From Acidisarcina polymorpha (GTDB lineage: Bacteria > Acidobacteriota > Terriglobia > Terriglobales > Acidobacteriaceae), in the NCBI RefSeq assembly GCF_003330725.1, contig NZ_CP030840.1, positions 2,108,001-2,172,000 of the forward strand: DNA of 64,000 bases, given 5' to 3'. The position numbers and the translations under genes were made by a program. Shown piece by piece: positions 35,423-43,562 of this stretch. Below the pieces are notes generated by a model. The model was not told where the DNA came from. It saw only the letters and a program-made list of their open reading frames with translations, and ran no database searches. The stretch's first letter is position 1; the number at the start of each line of letters is the position of its first letter.

Positions 35423-36277
35423 ATGTATTCCACTGAGGATCTGGCCAAAGATTTTCGCGCGATTGGCATCACCCCCGGGGATACCGTCATGCTGCACGCT
35501 TCAGTCCGAGCGGTCGGAGAAGTGGCCGGCGGCCCCGATTCAATTCATCTTGCGCTTAAGTCGGCCCTGACTGAGGAAGGCACCCTCATGATGTACGCAA
35601 GCTGTCCGCGATACTACGACGAGGTCGGCCGCGGCGAGCTAAGCCTGGATCAGGAGCGCGAGCTTCGCGACAAGTTACCAGCATTCAATCCTCTTACCGC
35701 TAGGTCGGCCCGCGATAACGGCGCACTCGTCGAACTGCTGCGGACCTATCCAGGCTCTTGTGTAAACCATCACGTTGCTCGTTTTGTGTGCTGGGGAAGG
35801 CAGGCCGGCCACCTCATTTCCATCCAGCCGTGGAATTACGCCCTGGGCCGCGATTCCGCTTTGGAGCGATTTCTGGCTGCGGATGGCAAGATCGTCCTGC
35901 TCGGATCCGACCATGACGCTGTGACCTTCCTCCACTATGTCGAGCACATCGCGGACATCTCTCAAAGGCAGATCGCCCGATATGACGTGCCGGTGCTGCA
36001 GGACGGTCGCCGAGTCTGGCTTCCGATGGAGGAAGTCGATACCTCCGATCGTGGCGCTCACGCCAACTGGCCAGAGCGTTTCTTTGCAAAGATCGTGGAC
36101 AGCATGCTGGATGCGGCCGGAATTCGGGGCGGTCGAGTCGGAGATGCGATGACCTATGTGTTCACCGCCCGCGAGCTGTTCGCTTTTGCCCAGCCTCTAA
36201 TGGAAGCTGTCGCAGCAAATCCGCACGCAGCAAACTCCTTGATAGAACACGAAGGCCACATACGGGGCGAACCCTGA
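35423..36277 (+). CDS. AAC(3)-fold acetyltransferase (aminoglycoside N3'-acetyltransferase family)
   Basis: 284-residue protein with the AAC(3)/FrbF/YokD fold: ITPGDTVMLHASVRAVGEV near the N-terminus (CoA pantetheine contacts), LTEEGTLMMYASC, and VLLGSDHDAVTFLHYVEHIA. The usual HPxxSFxAxG motif appears as NHHVARFVCWG, so the His is present but the following Pro and Ser are not. Members include aminoglycoside resistance enzymes, antibiotic-biosynthesis acetyltransferases and uncharacterised chromosomal proteins. Nothing in the context (no mobile element, no other resistance gene) argues that this one confers resistance. ATG follows GGAGTAAGG at suitable spacing. Confidence 0.85.
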   Translation: MYSTEDLAKDFRAIGITPGDTVMLHASVRAVGEVAGGPDSIHLALKSALTEEGTLMMYASCPRYYDEVGRGELSLDQERELRDKLPAFNPLTARSARDNGALVELLRTYPGSCVNHHVARFVCWGRQAGHLISIQPWNYALGRDSALERFLAADGKIVLLGSDHDAVTFLHYVEHIADISQRQIARYDVPVLQDGRRVWLPMEEVDTSDRGAHANWPERFFAKIVDSMLDAAGIRGGRVGDAMTYVFTARELFAFAQPLMEAVAANPHAANSLIEHEGHIRGEP

Positions 36278-36289
36278 TTTCCATTATTT

Positions 36290-37159
36290 CTACGGACGAA
36301 ACCGCCCGGCTCGAAAACGGTTCGCCAGATCGAACTCGTCTCGCAACTCGGGAGTCTTCAGGTGCTCACGCAGGTGCATCAAGCGTTGCTCCAAAGCCAA
36401 AAGCGACCCGGCGATCGCTTCCGTGTTCGTGTGCGCAACGTCACGCCACATCGAGTATGGACTTGCTCCCAAGCGCGTCATCTCCCGCAATGCCCGGCCG
36501 CCGATGGCGCGCATATCGGCGTCCCCCGCAAACTTGTCTTCGAGCAGCGCACTCATGGCAGTCGCGACGAATTGTGGCAGATGGCTCACCCACGCACAGA
36601 GTTCGTCGTGCCGGGCCGGATCGAGATCGAGTGTCCGGCAGCCGAACTTCGTTACCCACTCGCGCCATTCGGTCTCTAATGCAGTGGCCGGCGACGCGGT
36701 CGCTAACGGAGTAAACAGCCACACCGCGTCGCGAAACAACGAAGCCTCGGCGTGTTCCGCTCCATGCACTTCTTTTCCGGCCATCGGATGACCGGGGAGA
36801 CAAGCCGCCTGCCCAATGCCGCCGAAGTTCCGCGCAGCCCGCTCGCTGATGGCGCCTTTTACGCTACCCACATCCGTGATGAGTTGGCGGGATGTCAAGA
36901 GCGGGCCAAGCTGGTCGATCCATTCAAGAATGCTGAAGACTGGGCCCGCCAGCAGCACCACGTCGCTCGATACGGCCGCTGTCACCGGATCTTCGGTGGC
37001 CTCATCGATTGCGCCTCGGCTCAAGGCGATCCCCAGCTGGGCCGGATCCTTGTCCCAGCCGAAGATCGTGCCGGGAAATTTCTGCTCACGCAGGGCGAGA
37101 CCGACCGATGCCCCGATCAGCCCCGTCCCCAGGATGGCGATTCTATCCATCCTCGGCAT
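36290..37159 (-). CDS. tyrA: Prephenate dehydrogenase
   Basis: Converts prephenate to 4-hydroxyphenylpyruvate for tyrosine. 289 residues: a Rossmann domain with the dinucleotide loop IAILGTGLIGASVGLALRE at the N-terminus, ITDVGSVKGAI and LPGHPMAGKEVHGAEHA with the catalytic-domain His, followed by the all-helical dimerisation domain (HLPQFVATAMSALL, GGRALREMTRLGAS). No ACT domain or fused chorismate mutase is present; the mutase is a separate gene two positions upstream in the same operon. It begins 3 bases after aroG on the minus strand. Cofactor choice (NAD or NADP) and whether arogenate is accepted cannot be told reliably. Confidence 0.93.
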   Translation of the reverse strand: MPRMDRIAILGTGLIGASVGLALREQKFPGTIFGWDKDPAQLGIALSRGAIDEATEDPVTAAVSSDVVLLAGPVFSILEWIDQLGPLLTSRQLITDVGSVKGAISERAARNFGGIGQAACLPGHPMAGKEVHGAEHAEASLFRDAVWLFTPLATASPATALETEWREWVTKFGCRTLDLDPARHDELCAWVSHLPQFVATAMSALLEDKFAGDADMRAIGGRALREMTRLGASPYSMWRDVAHTNTEAIAGSLLALEQRLMHLREHLKTPELRDEFDLANRFRAGRFRP

Positions 37160-37162
37160 GAT

Positions 37163-38209
37163 TTAGATCGAGACCTGCTCGGCCACGGGAGCGGCGATCT
37201 TCCTGCCAATAGCCGGCGCGAGGAGACGAATTTCCTCGAGCAGCTTCTCGAACTGCTCCGGAAAGAGCGACTGCGCTCCATCCGAAATTGCCTTATCCGG
37301 ATTCGGATGCATTTCGATGAGCAAACCGTCTGCGCCCGCAGCCACTGCCGCCTTAGCCAATGCCGGAACAATGTCCCGCCTTCCCGCTCCATGCGAAGGA
37401 TCACCCAGGATGGGAAGGTGCGACAGCTTGTGAATGACCGGAATGGCCGAGATGTCCATGGTGTTGCGAGTCGCGGTCTCGAAGGTGCGAATGCCACGTT
37501 CGCACAGCATCAGGTCATAGTTGCCGCCAGCCAGAATATATTCCGCCGACAGTAACAATTCCTCGATAGTCGCCGACATGCCGCGCTTCAATACGATCGC
37601 CTTTCGTACTTGGCCCAACTCCCGGAGCAAGTTGAAGTTCTGCATGTTGCGCGCCCCGACCTGAAAGACGTCGACATACGGCAGCATGAGTTCGATTTGA
37701 GAGATCTCCATGACCTCGCTGATGATGAGCAAGCCGGTTGCATCTCCGACTTCTCGCAACAGCTTGAGTCCCTCAAGTCCCATTCCTTGAAAAGAATAGG
37801 GCGAACTGCGCGGCTTGAAGGCGCCACCACGAAGGAACTGCCCACCCGCCGCCTTTACCAGCGCCGCGCTCCGGAAGATCTGGTCTCGCGATTCGACCGA
37901 GCAAGGGCCGCCCATTACCACGACCTCACCGCCGCCGACGGTGACCCCATTTGCGAATTTGACCACCGTTCCCTCTGGCCGAAAACCTCGACCAGCAAGC
38001 TTGTATGGAGAAGAAATGCGGTGCGCCTCAGCGACCCCCTCGAGCAATTCGAAGTCCTTCACATCGAATATGCCAGGCGTCCCAACCCCGGCAAGAATGG
38101 TCTGTACCGTTCCCGTGGTGCGATGAACGTTAAACCCTATATCCGTCAGTCTGGAGATGATCTCCTGGATCTGTTCTTCGGTGGCGTGTTCCTGCATCGC
38201 GACAATCAT
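37163..38209 (-). CDS. aroG: 3-deoxy-7-phosphoheptulonate synthase, type I-beta with N-terminal regulatory domain
   Basis: First enzyme of the shikimate pathway (phosphoenolpyruvate plus erythrose 4-phosphate to DAHP). 348 residues: an N-terminal ferredoxin-like ACT-type domain (1-70; EEQIQEIISRLTDIGFNVH) followed by the barrel with VVVMGGPCSVESRDQ, FLRGGAFKPRSSPYSFQG, GARNMQNFNLL, LKRGMSATIEE, LCERGIRTFE and DPSHGAGRRD. The layout is that of the Thermotoga-type enzyme, where the N-terminal domain closes over the active site when Tyr or Phe binds. The start overlaps the stop of aroQ (ATGA), so the pair is translationally coupled; in several bacteria mutase and DAHP synthase also interact physically. 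Confidence 0.93.
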   Translation of the reverse strand: MIVAMQEHATEEQIQEIISRLTDIGFNVHRTTGTVQTILAGVGTPGIFDVKDFELLEGVAEAHRISSPYKLAGRGFRPEGTVVKFANGVTVGGGEVVVMGGPCSVESRDQIFRSAALVKAAGGQFLRGGAFKPRSSPYSFQGMGLEGLKLLREVGDATGLLIISEVMEISQIELMLPYVDVFQVGARNMQNFNLLRELGQVRKAIVLKRGMSATIEELLLSAEYILAGGNYDLMLCERGIRTFETATRNTMDISAIPVIHKLSHLPILGDPSHGAGRRDIVPALAKAAVAAGADGLLIEMHPNPDKAISDGAQSLFPEQFEKLLEEIRLLAPAIGRKIAAPVAEQVSI

Positions 38210-38574
38210 GCTTTGATCTCCATTCCGGGAGTGGCTACCGCGTCCCGATGGTCGACGGCTCCATCAGCCGCGCCTGTTTCTTTCTCAATCTCCTGCGATG
38301 GGTTCTTCGAAGCCAACTCATTCCTCTGGGTCGCCCGCATGACATCGATGATGCGCTCATAAATATGGGTCATTTCGATATCCGGAAGCGGTCCATGGTT
38401 TGCCGACCGCACGTTCTCAAAGATCACCTTTTCTCGATTGGGCTCATAAACGGGCAGGGAATCCACTCGCTTCAACCTCCCAATCGCCTGGGCCGCACTC
38501 GCTCGCTCACTAATGAGCGCCACGATCTGGCGATCCAATTCATCAATCTTCTTTCGCCAATCTTCGATGTTCAC
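38206..38574 (-). CDS. aroQ: Chorismate mutase, AroQ type
   Basis: Small all-helical chorismate mutase (chorismate to prephenate). From the GTG at 38574, which has AGAGAGG six bases upstream, the protein is 122 residues; a TTG at 38592 is less likely. The first 90 residues are the AroQ fold: VNIEDWRKKIDELDRQIVAL is the N-terminal helix with its active-site Arg, followed by RASAAQAIGRLKR, YEPNREKVIFENV and HIYERIIDVMR. The last 25 residues are a variable acidic tail. First gene of the aroQ-aroG-tyrA operon. It follows trpA on the same strand with a 311-base gap that carries a long inverted repeat. Confidence 0.92.
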   Translation of the reverse strand: MNIEDWRKKIDELDRQIVALISERASAAQAIGRLKRVDSLPVYEPNREKVIFENVRSANHGPLPDIEMTHIYERIIDVMRATQRNELASKNPSQEIEKETGAADGAVDHRDAVATPGMEIKA

Positions 38575-38592
38575 GTGATTCCTCTCTTGCAC

Positions 38593-38885
38593 CGGTCGAG
38601 CGCACCTATTCCCGCCATCGACGCCGCGGTCACTCGCCGGCTAAAGTCTAGAAATTCGATTAAGGCAAAGCAGGGCGGCCGCGAACCTGCAGGTCCTGTT
38701 CCCACACAAAGCGTCCTCATGACGTCGACCCTGCTTTTGCCTTAGGATACGCGGCCAGTGTGTTTTCGCAATGACGGGAAGTTCCCAGCAAAGGCGTCGT
38801 TGTCCTTTTCCTCGAAGTAGGACACTGGCGCTTACTGGTAGCGAAACTCATTGCGAAAGGCGCTGCCAAGCCGCTAGGAAGCGAG
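38593..38885. other. Intergenic region between trpA and aroQ
   Basis: About 290 bases without a credible gene. Besides the inverted repeat it is unusually dense in six- and eight-base palindromes (TCTAGA, GCGGCCGC, CCTGCAGG, GACGTC, GTCGAC within 85 bases). Promoter elements for the aroQ operon were not obvious. Confidence 0.4.
38661..38744 (-). promoter_or_regulatory. Long inverted repeat between trpA and aroQ
   Basis: TAAGGCAAAGCAGGG (38661-38675) and CCCTGCTTTTGCCTTA (38729-38744) are complementary except for one extra base, enclosing 53 bases. On the minus strand the structure would lie in the leader of aroQ, about 90-170 bases before its start. A 49-codon minus-strand frame beginning with the ATG at about 38719 runs through the structure to just before aroQ, but has no good ribosome site. 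Terminator of the trp genes or an attenuator-like leader of the aro genes are the simple options. Confidence 0.5.
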
Positions 38886-39683
38886 TTATCGGGCCAGCGC
38901 AGCCGCCCCAGCGAGGGACGGGCTCTCGCGCAGACCCCTGATAAATCGAGCGATGGAGCTGGGCGCTTCCTCAGAGGTCGACTTTTCAATAATCGCCACC
39001 AACGCACTCCCCACAACGGCGGCGTCGGCGAACTCGCCCACCGCGGCAACATGCTCGGCAGTCGAGACCCCAAAGCCAACCGCTATCGGCAGGTTGGTAT
39101 AGCTGCGAAGCCGCCTCACCAACTGCCCGGCGTCGGCCGTCAGGTTCTTCTGCGCACCAGTAATGCCGGTGCGCGAAATCGCATAGACAAACCCTTCCGA
39201 AACTTCAGCAATCTTCTTGAGCCGCTCATCAGGACTCGTCGGGGCCGCTAGAAAAATCGGTGCAAGATGATGCCTGCGCAGATGGACAAGGTAATCGTCC
39301 GCCTCTTCCACGATCATGTCGGTAACGAGGACGCCATCCACTCCGGCCTTCTCCGCCGTTTCGCAGAACTTCTCGATGCCGAAGCGCAGTACTGGATTGT
39401 AGTAGGAGAAGATTACCAATCCCGCCGAAGGTCTAGCCACACGCAACTCGGCGGCCAACTCCAGCACATCTACCAGCCGCGTTCCCCCGGCAACTGCGCG
39501 CTCACTCGCCCGTTGTATCACCGGCCCATCCGCCAAGGGATCGCTGAACGGCACGCCTAGCTCGATCACATCCGCACCAGCATCGATGGCAGAGAGTGCA
39601 ATCTCGCGCGTCGTCGAGAGATCGGGGTCGCCCGCCGTGAGGTAGGCGACGAGGCCTGGTTTGCTGGCGAATCGGATTGGCAT
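38886..39683 (-). CDS. trpA: Tryptophan synthase alpha subunit
   Basis: Cleaves indole-3-glycerol phosphate to indole and glyceraldehyde 3-phosphate. 265 residues, (beta/alpha)8 barrel. Catalytic residues E41 (DVIELGVPFSDP) and D52 (LADGP) are present, as are YLTAGDP near the start, VLVTDMIVEEADD, FLAAPTSPDERL, YAISRTGITGAQ and IAVGFGVSTAEH; the phosphate-binding GSALV closes the barrel. It starts 8 bases after trpB on the minus strand and works in an alpha2beta2 complex with it, passing indole through a tunnel. It is the last trp gene before the inverted repeat. Confidence 0.96.
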   Translation of the reverse strand: MPIRFASKPGLVAYLTAGDPDLSTTREIALSAIDAGADVIELGVPFSDPLADGPVIQRASERAVAGGTRLVDVLELAAELRVARPSAGLVIFSYYNPVLRFGIEKFCETAEKAGVDGVLVTDMIVEEADDYLVHLRRHHLAPIFLAAPTSPDERLKKIAEVSEGFVYAISRTGITGAQKNLTADAGQLVRRLRSYTNLPIAVGFGVSTAEHVAAVGEFADAAVVGSALVAIIEKSTSEEAPSSIARFIRGLRESPSLAGAAALAR

Positions 39684-39691
39684 GGTTCCTT

Positions 39692-40909
39692 CTATGCCCC
39701 TTGCAGCTTCAGTTCGCGCGACAGGATCCCAATGTCCTTGTCCCCGCGACCGGAGAGATTGACTACGAGTATTTCATGGCGGCCCAGGGTGGGCGCAACC
39801 CGAAGACATTCAGCGATCGCGTGGGCGCTCTCCAGAGCCGGAATGATCCCTTCCGTTCGCGCCAGCCGTACGGTGGCATCGAGCGCGTCGGCATCCGAAG
39901 CCGAGACATATTCCGCCCGTCCCGAATCGTGCAGCGCCGCATGTTCAGGCCCCACTGAGGCATAATCCAAGCCTGCGGATACCGAGTGGGTCAGCGCAAT
40001 CTGCCCCGCTTCATCCTGCAAGACATAAGAGAACGTCCCCTGCAAAACTCCAGGCGAACCGCCCCCGTTGAAGCGAACTGCATGGGCGCCAAGGGTCGTC
40101 CCTCGGCCCCCGGCTTCGACGCCAATCAAGCGAACGTTCTCATCCCCTAGGAACTCGTAGAATGCCCCAATCGCATTGGAACCTCCGCCCACGCAGGCGA
40201 TCACCGCATTCGGCAGGCGTCCTTCTTTTTCCAGGATCTGACCGCGCATTTCCTTGCTGATCACGCGATGGAAATCCCGGACCATGGTGGGATAAGGATG
40301 CGCTCCAAGCACACTGCCGAGCAGATAGTGGGTGGTCCGAACGTTGGTCACCCAATCGCGCATAGCCTCATTGATTGCATCTTTCAGCGTGCGCGAACCG
40401 GAATTGACGCCGCGAACCTCGGCGCCTAGCAGCCGCATGCGGTAGACATTCAGCTCCTGCCGGCGCATGTCCTCCTCGCCCATATAGACGACACATTCCA
40501 TGCCGAACAGGGCACAAACCGTGGCCGTCGCCACCCCATGCTGCCCCGCCCCGGTCTCGGCGATGATGCGCTTCTTGCCCATACGACGCGCCAGCAGACC
40601 CTGGCCGATGCAGTTGTTAATCTTGTGCGCACCGGTATGCAACAGGTCCTCACGCTTGAGGTAAATCCTGGCGCCACCCAACTCTTCGGTCAGCCGTGTG
40701 GCGAAATACAGCGGAGTCGGCCGACCGGCATAGTCCCTCAGCAGCGAATCAAGCTCCAGATGGAAAGCCGGATCTGCCTGAGCCACCGCATAGGCCAACT
40801 CGAGCTCTTCGAGCGCCGCCATCAGCGTCTCGGGGACATACCGCCCACCATATGCGCCAAACCGCCCCGGGATATTCACGGTCTGTGTCGGCAACGTCGT
40901 TGTGCTCAT
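39692..40909 (-). CDS. trpB: Tryptophan synthase beta subunit
   Basis: PLP enzyme joining indole and L-serine to tryptophan. 405 residues. The PLP lysine is K96 in [15 protein letters not shown]; other marks are [14 protein letters not shown] at the N-terminus, [15 protein letters not shown], the [16 protein letters not shown] segment, the phosphate loop [15 protein letters not shown] and the terminal [10 protein letters not shown]. This is the main TrpB1 type, not the stand-alone TrpB2. It lies 63 bases after trpF and 8 bases before trpA. Start [15 protein letters not shown] fits family length. Confidence 0.97.
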   Translation of the reverse strand: MSTTTLPTQTVNIPGRFGAYGGRYVPETLMAALEELELAYAVAQADPAFHLELDSLLRDYAGRPTPLYFATRLTEELGGARIYLKREDLLHTGAHKINNCIGQGLLARRMGKKRIIAETGAGQHGVATATVCALFGMECVVYMGEEDMRRQELNVYRMRLLGAEVRGVNSGSRTLKDAINEAMRDWVTNVRTTHYLLGSVLGAHPYPTMVRDFHRVISKEMRGQILEKEGRLPNAVIACVGGGSNAIGAFYEFLGDENVRLIGVEAGGRGTTLGAHAVRFNGGGSPGVLQGTFSYVLQDEAGQIALTHSVSAGLDYASVGPEHAALHDSGRAEYVSASDADALDATVRLARTEGIIPALESAHAIAECLRVAPTLGRHEILVVNLSGRGDKDIGILSRELKLQGA

Positions 40910-40972
40910 ACCTGCTCCTGAACTTCAAGAATATTCCCATTTCGCGATTTCGGCTGCGATGGAGAAGAAAGC

Positions 40973-41671
40973 CTATGCCTCCGCAGGCAACTTTACCTTT
41001 TCGATCTCTGCCGCGGCCTGCCGGACCGCATTCACAAATGCCCTCACCTTTGCCGGATCCTTCTTGCCTGGGAAAGCCTCCACTCCGCTAGCGACATCCA
41101 CCCCCCAGGGCTGAAGCGTATACACCGCATCGGCAACATTCTCCGGGCGCAAGCCCCCTGCAACGATCAGCCGAAGATGGGGAGCGCTCCGTAGAAAACT
41201 ACTCTGCGCCGCCCGCCAGTCGAAGGCAACGCCGGTCCCGCCAACCGCCTTGGCCGTCCGCGAATCGATCAGCACGGCATCCACTGCATGGTCTGGCTGC
41301 AACTCCCCGACCTGAGCATCAAAATCCGTCGTGTAATGCAAGACCCGAAGGATGCCCAGCCGCTTTGGCGCGGGCATATCGCCGAAATGTTCGCGTAATC
41401 GTAACGGCAATGCCGGGTCGCTCGTCGTATGCAGTTGAACTCCGGTCAGCCCGCAATCCATGACGGTGTCCGCGACTTCATCAAAACTCGGATGGACAAA
41501 GACGCCGTACTTCTCGATGTTCTTCGGAAGCCGGGCAGCGATCGCCCGCACCTGGGTCCGCGTCACTCGGCGGGGGCTCTCGGCGAAGACGAAACCTACC
41601 GCATTCGCACCCGCATCTACTGCGAGCTGGGCGTCTTCCAGGCTGGTGTTCGCGCAAATCTTGATCCACAT
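40973..41671 (-). CDS. trpF: Phosphoribosylanthranilate isomerase
   Basis: Amadori rearrangement of phosphoribosylanthranilate to CdRP. 232 residues, small (beta/alpha)8 barrel. The general base cysteine is C6 in MWIKICANTS and the general acid aspartate lies in AVLIDSRTAKAVGGTG. FVFAESPRRVT, GVFVHPSFDEV, GVQLHTTSD and the phosphate-binding LIVAGGLRPENV are standard. The usual KICG motif reads KICA here. It begins 5 bases after the small membrane protein gene, so it belongs to the trpC-x-F-B-A operon. Confidence 0.95.
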   Translation of the reverse strand: MWIKICANTSLEDAQLAVDAGANAVGFVFAESPRRVTRTQVRAIAARLPKNIEKYGVFVHPSFDEVADTVMDCGLTGVQLHTTSDPALPLRLREHFGDMPAPKRLGILRVLHYTTDFDAQVGELQPDHAVDAVLIDSRTAKAVGGTGVAFDWRAAQSSFLRSAPHLRLIVAGGLRPENVADAVYTLQPWGVDVASGVEAFPGKKDPAKVRAFVNAVRQAAAEIEKVKLPAEA

Positions 41672-41676
41672 AGAAA

Positions 41677-41904
41677 CTAGCGGCTCTCTGCTGGATCAAA
41701 TCCGGCCTTAAATATCGCGCGGACGGCCCAAGCTGCAGTGACTACCATAATTACCCAGAAAATGACTTCATTGGCGGGAACATAACCCGTTTTCGCCGGG
41801 GTCGTGTACGTGAGCCCGGTTTCTAGGCGAAGGTACATTTTGCAAAGGAACGCCGCCGAGATGCCGCCCATTCCGATGAGAGCCACGTCCACGCGGGAAG
41901 CCAT
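41677..41904 (-). CDS. Small two-helix membrane protein inside the trp operon
   Basis: 75 residues, no recognised family. It shows two hydrophobic segments: DVALIGMGGISAAFLCKMY at the N-terminus and VIFWVIMVVTAAWAVRAIF near the C-terminus, joined by a polar loop (LRLETGLTYTTPAKTGYV). Gaps of 2 bases to trpC and 5 bases to trpF make it very likely a translated part of the trp operon. Two short helices with a periplasmic or cytoplasmic hairpin are consistent with a regulatory or transport-associated peptide, but nothing in the sequence proves a function. Confidence 0.75.
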   Translation of the reverse strand: MASRVDVALIGMGGISAAFLCKMYLRLETGLTYTTPAKTGYVPANEVIFWVIMVVTAAWAVRAIFKAGFDPAESR

Positions 41905-41906
41905 TC

Positions 41907-42707
41907 CTATCTTTCCGCCGGAATCAGGGACGGGGCCAATAACTTCGCTATTCCCTCGCCTGGATCAGCCTGCCGCATCAGCGACTCGCCCACCAGGAAT
42001 GCGTGGAATCCGGCATTCCGCAGCCGGGTAAGATCCTCCGCTGTATGGATGCCGCTCTCTGCGACATGCACCGCCCCGATGGGCAGCTTCTCCGCCAGCT
42101 CAAGCGAAACCTCCAGCCTGACATTGAAGGACACCAGGTCCCGGTTGTTGACTCCATAGGCATCGCACCCCAGGTCGGACACCCGGGCCAGTTCCTCGGC
42201 CGTATGTACTTCGCAAAGCACATCCAATCCGAGCCGATGCGCTGCATCATTGAACTGGCGCAGCTCGCCGTCCTCCAATGCCGCAGCAATCAGCAGGATG
42301 GCGTCTGCCTGGTGCGCTCGCGCCTCGAGGATCTGGAACTCGTCGACAATGAAGTCTTTCCGCAGGCAAGGGAGGGTCGTCACCGACGAAGCCAGCTCAA
42401 GATTTCGCAAACTGCCCTGGAAGAACTTCTCTTCCGTCAGAACTGATAAGCAACTGGCGCCGCCTCGCTCCAGCGACTTCGCGAGAAATTCAACGTCGAA
42501 CTCGGGCCGGATCAACCCCTTCGATGGCGAAGCTTTCTTAAGCTCTGCGATGATGGCCGGACCATACTCCGACTTCCGCCGCAGCGCCGCCGCAAATCCG
42601 CGCGGCTGGTGGGCGGCTGCTAACGCTTCCAGCGAAGGCAGATGAGCCACTCGCTTCCTTGCTTCTACCGCCCTCCGAGTTTCAGCCAAAATTGGTTCCA
42701 AATGCAT
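41907..42707 (-). CDS. trpC: Indole-3-glycerol phosphate synthase
   Basis: Ring closure of CdRP to indole-3-glycerol phosphate. 266 residues, (beta/alpha)8 barrel with an N-terminal helical cap. Catalytic Glu and Lys lie in IIAELKKASPSKGLI; other marks are CLSVLTEEKFFQGS, LPCLRKDFIVDEFQ, DAILLIAAAL, YGVNNRDLVSF and HVAESGIHTAED, with the phosphate loop FLVGESLM. First gene of the trp cluster seen here; trpE, trpG and trpD are not in the window, so the pathway is split. The ATG follows a stretch with GGGGGAACGG as a possible ribosome site. Confidence 0.96.
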   Translation of the reverse strand: MHLEPILAETRRAVEARKRVAHLPSLEALAAAHQPRGFAAALRRKSEYGPAIIAELKKASPSKGLIRPEFDVEFLAKSLERGGASCLSVLTEEKFFQGSLRNLELASSVTTLPCLRKDFIVDEFQILEARAHQADAILLIAAALEDGELRQFNDAAHRLGLDVLCEVHTAEELARVSDLGCDAYGVNNRDLVSFNVRLEVSLELAEKLPIGAVHVAESGIHTAEDLTRLRNAGFHAFLVGESLMRQADPGEGIAKLLAPSLIPAER

Positions 42708-42743
42708 TGCCTACCGTTCCCCCTTCGTTGTCTCTTCCTTTTC

Positions 42744-42749
42744 AGTATA
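42744..42749 (-). promoter_or_regulatory. Candidate -10 element for the trp operon
   Basis: Minus-strand TATACT lies 36 bases before the trpC ATG and would suit a sigma-70 -10 box. A poor TTGCGG lies about 14 bases upstream, shorter than the ideal 17, so the assignment is tentative. Confidence 0.3.
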
Positions 42750-42948
42750 TCGGCAGCCTAACTCCGCAAATTTCCAGCCAACTGGCCAGCGACTCGGACC
42801 GTGAAGTCTCGAGCTTGATTCTGCGTTGGTGTATGGAATCGCAGCAGAGTTACTTGCGCAGTCTGGCCGTCTTCTGCCAACCGCGGCCCGCTAGCTCAGA
42901 CTTCGAATTGCCGAACTGATTGAGAGACGAGATGACCGTCAATCTGGA

Positions 42949-42978
42949 CTCGAGAGACGGTACTTGCTGTCTCCCGAG
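42949..42978 (-). terminator. Hairpin downstream of osmC
   Basis: CTCGAGAGAC (42949-42958) and GTCTCCCGAG (42969-42978) pair with one mismatch around a ten-base loop, 20 bases after the osmC stop. No T-tract follows on the minus strand. Confidence 0.45.
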
Positions 42979-42998
42979 CCTGGATTGAGGAGAGCGGT

Positions 42999-43427
42999 TC
43001 AGACGAGTTGGGCGTCCAGGGTGATCTCCGCATTCCCGTGAAAAAGCTTCGAAATCGGACAGCCCGCCTTGGCATTCTGGGCTGCGGTGTCAAAGGCCGC
43101 CTTGTCGGCGCCCGGAACTTTAGCTTTGGTGACCAGATGGATGGCAGTGATGGCGAAGCCGTCGTCCTTCTTTTCCAGCTTCACGCTCGCAGTAGTTTCC
43201 AGCGATTCAGGTGGCAGGTTAGCGCCGCTCAATTGAGCGCTGAGCGCCATAGTGAAGCAGCCCGCGTGAGCGGCGGCGATCAACTCCTCGGGGTTGGTGC
43301 CAACTCCATTCTCAAACCGGGTGCTGAACGAATACTGAGTGTCCTTGAGAGTAGTGCTCTGGGTGCTGATGCTGCCTTTGCCGTCTTTCAATCCGCCGTG
43401 CCAAATGGCGCTTGCTGTACGTTCCAT
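42999..43427 (-). CDS. osmC: OsmC family peroxiredoxin
   Basis: 142-residue thiol peroxidase of the OsmC subgroup, reducing organic hydroperoxides in the cytosol. The two catalytic cysteines are C57 (AAAHAGCFTMALS) and C123 (NAKAGCPISKLFH), and the opening MERTASAIWHGGLKDGKGSI is the OsmC rather than Ohr pattern. GTNPEELIAAAHAG is the family's longest conserved stretch. The gene stands alone; upstream is a roughly 130-base gap to the convergent-facing small secreted protein gene on the same strand. AAAGGAG precedes the ATG at about six bases. Confidence 0.95.
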   Translation of the reverse strand: MERTASAIWHGGLKDGKGSISTQSTTLKDTQYSFSTRFENGVGTNPEELIAAAHAGCFTMALSAQLSGANLPPESLETTASVKLEKKDDGFAITAIHLVTKAKVPGADKAAFDTAAQNAKAGCPISKLFHGNAEITLDAQLV

Positions 43428-43562
43428 AAAAACTCCTTTGGTGGTGCTGTGATCGTTTGTTGAGAGGCTGCGCCTTTTTCCGGACGCCGCTGTTATCTTA
43501 CGACGTCCCGGCGTGGACAGGGCTCCATTGCTCTACCGGCTGTAGGTAGCAGAATGGACGTT

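Noticed and set aside
35423-36277. Acquired antibiotic resistance gene
   Set aside because: The catalytic motif is altered and the surroundings are chromosomal housekeeping genes.
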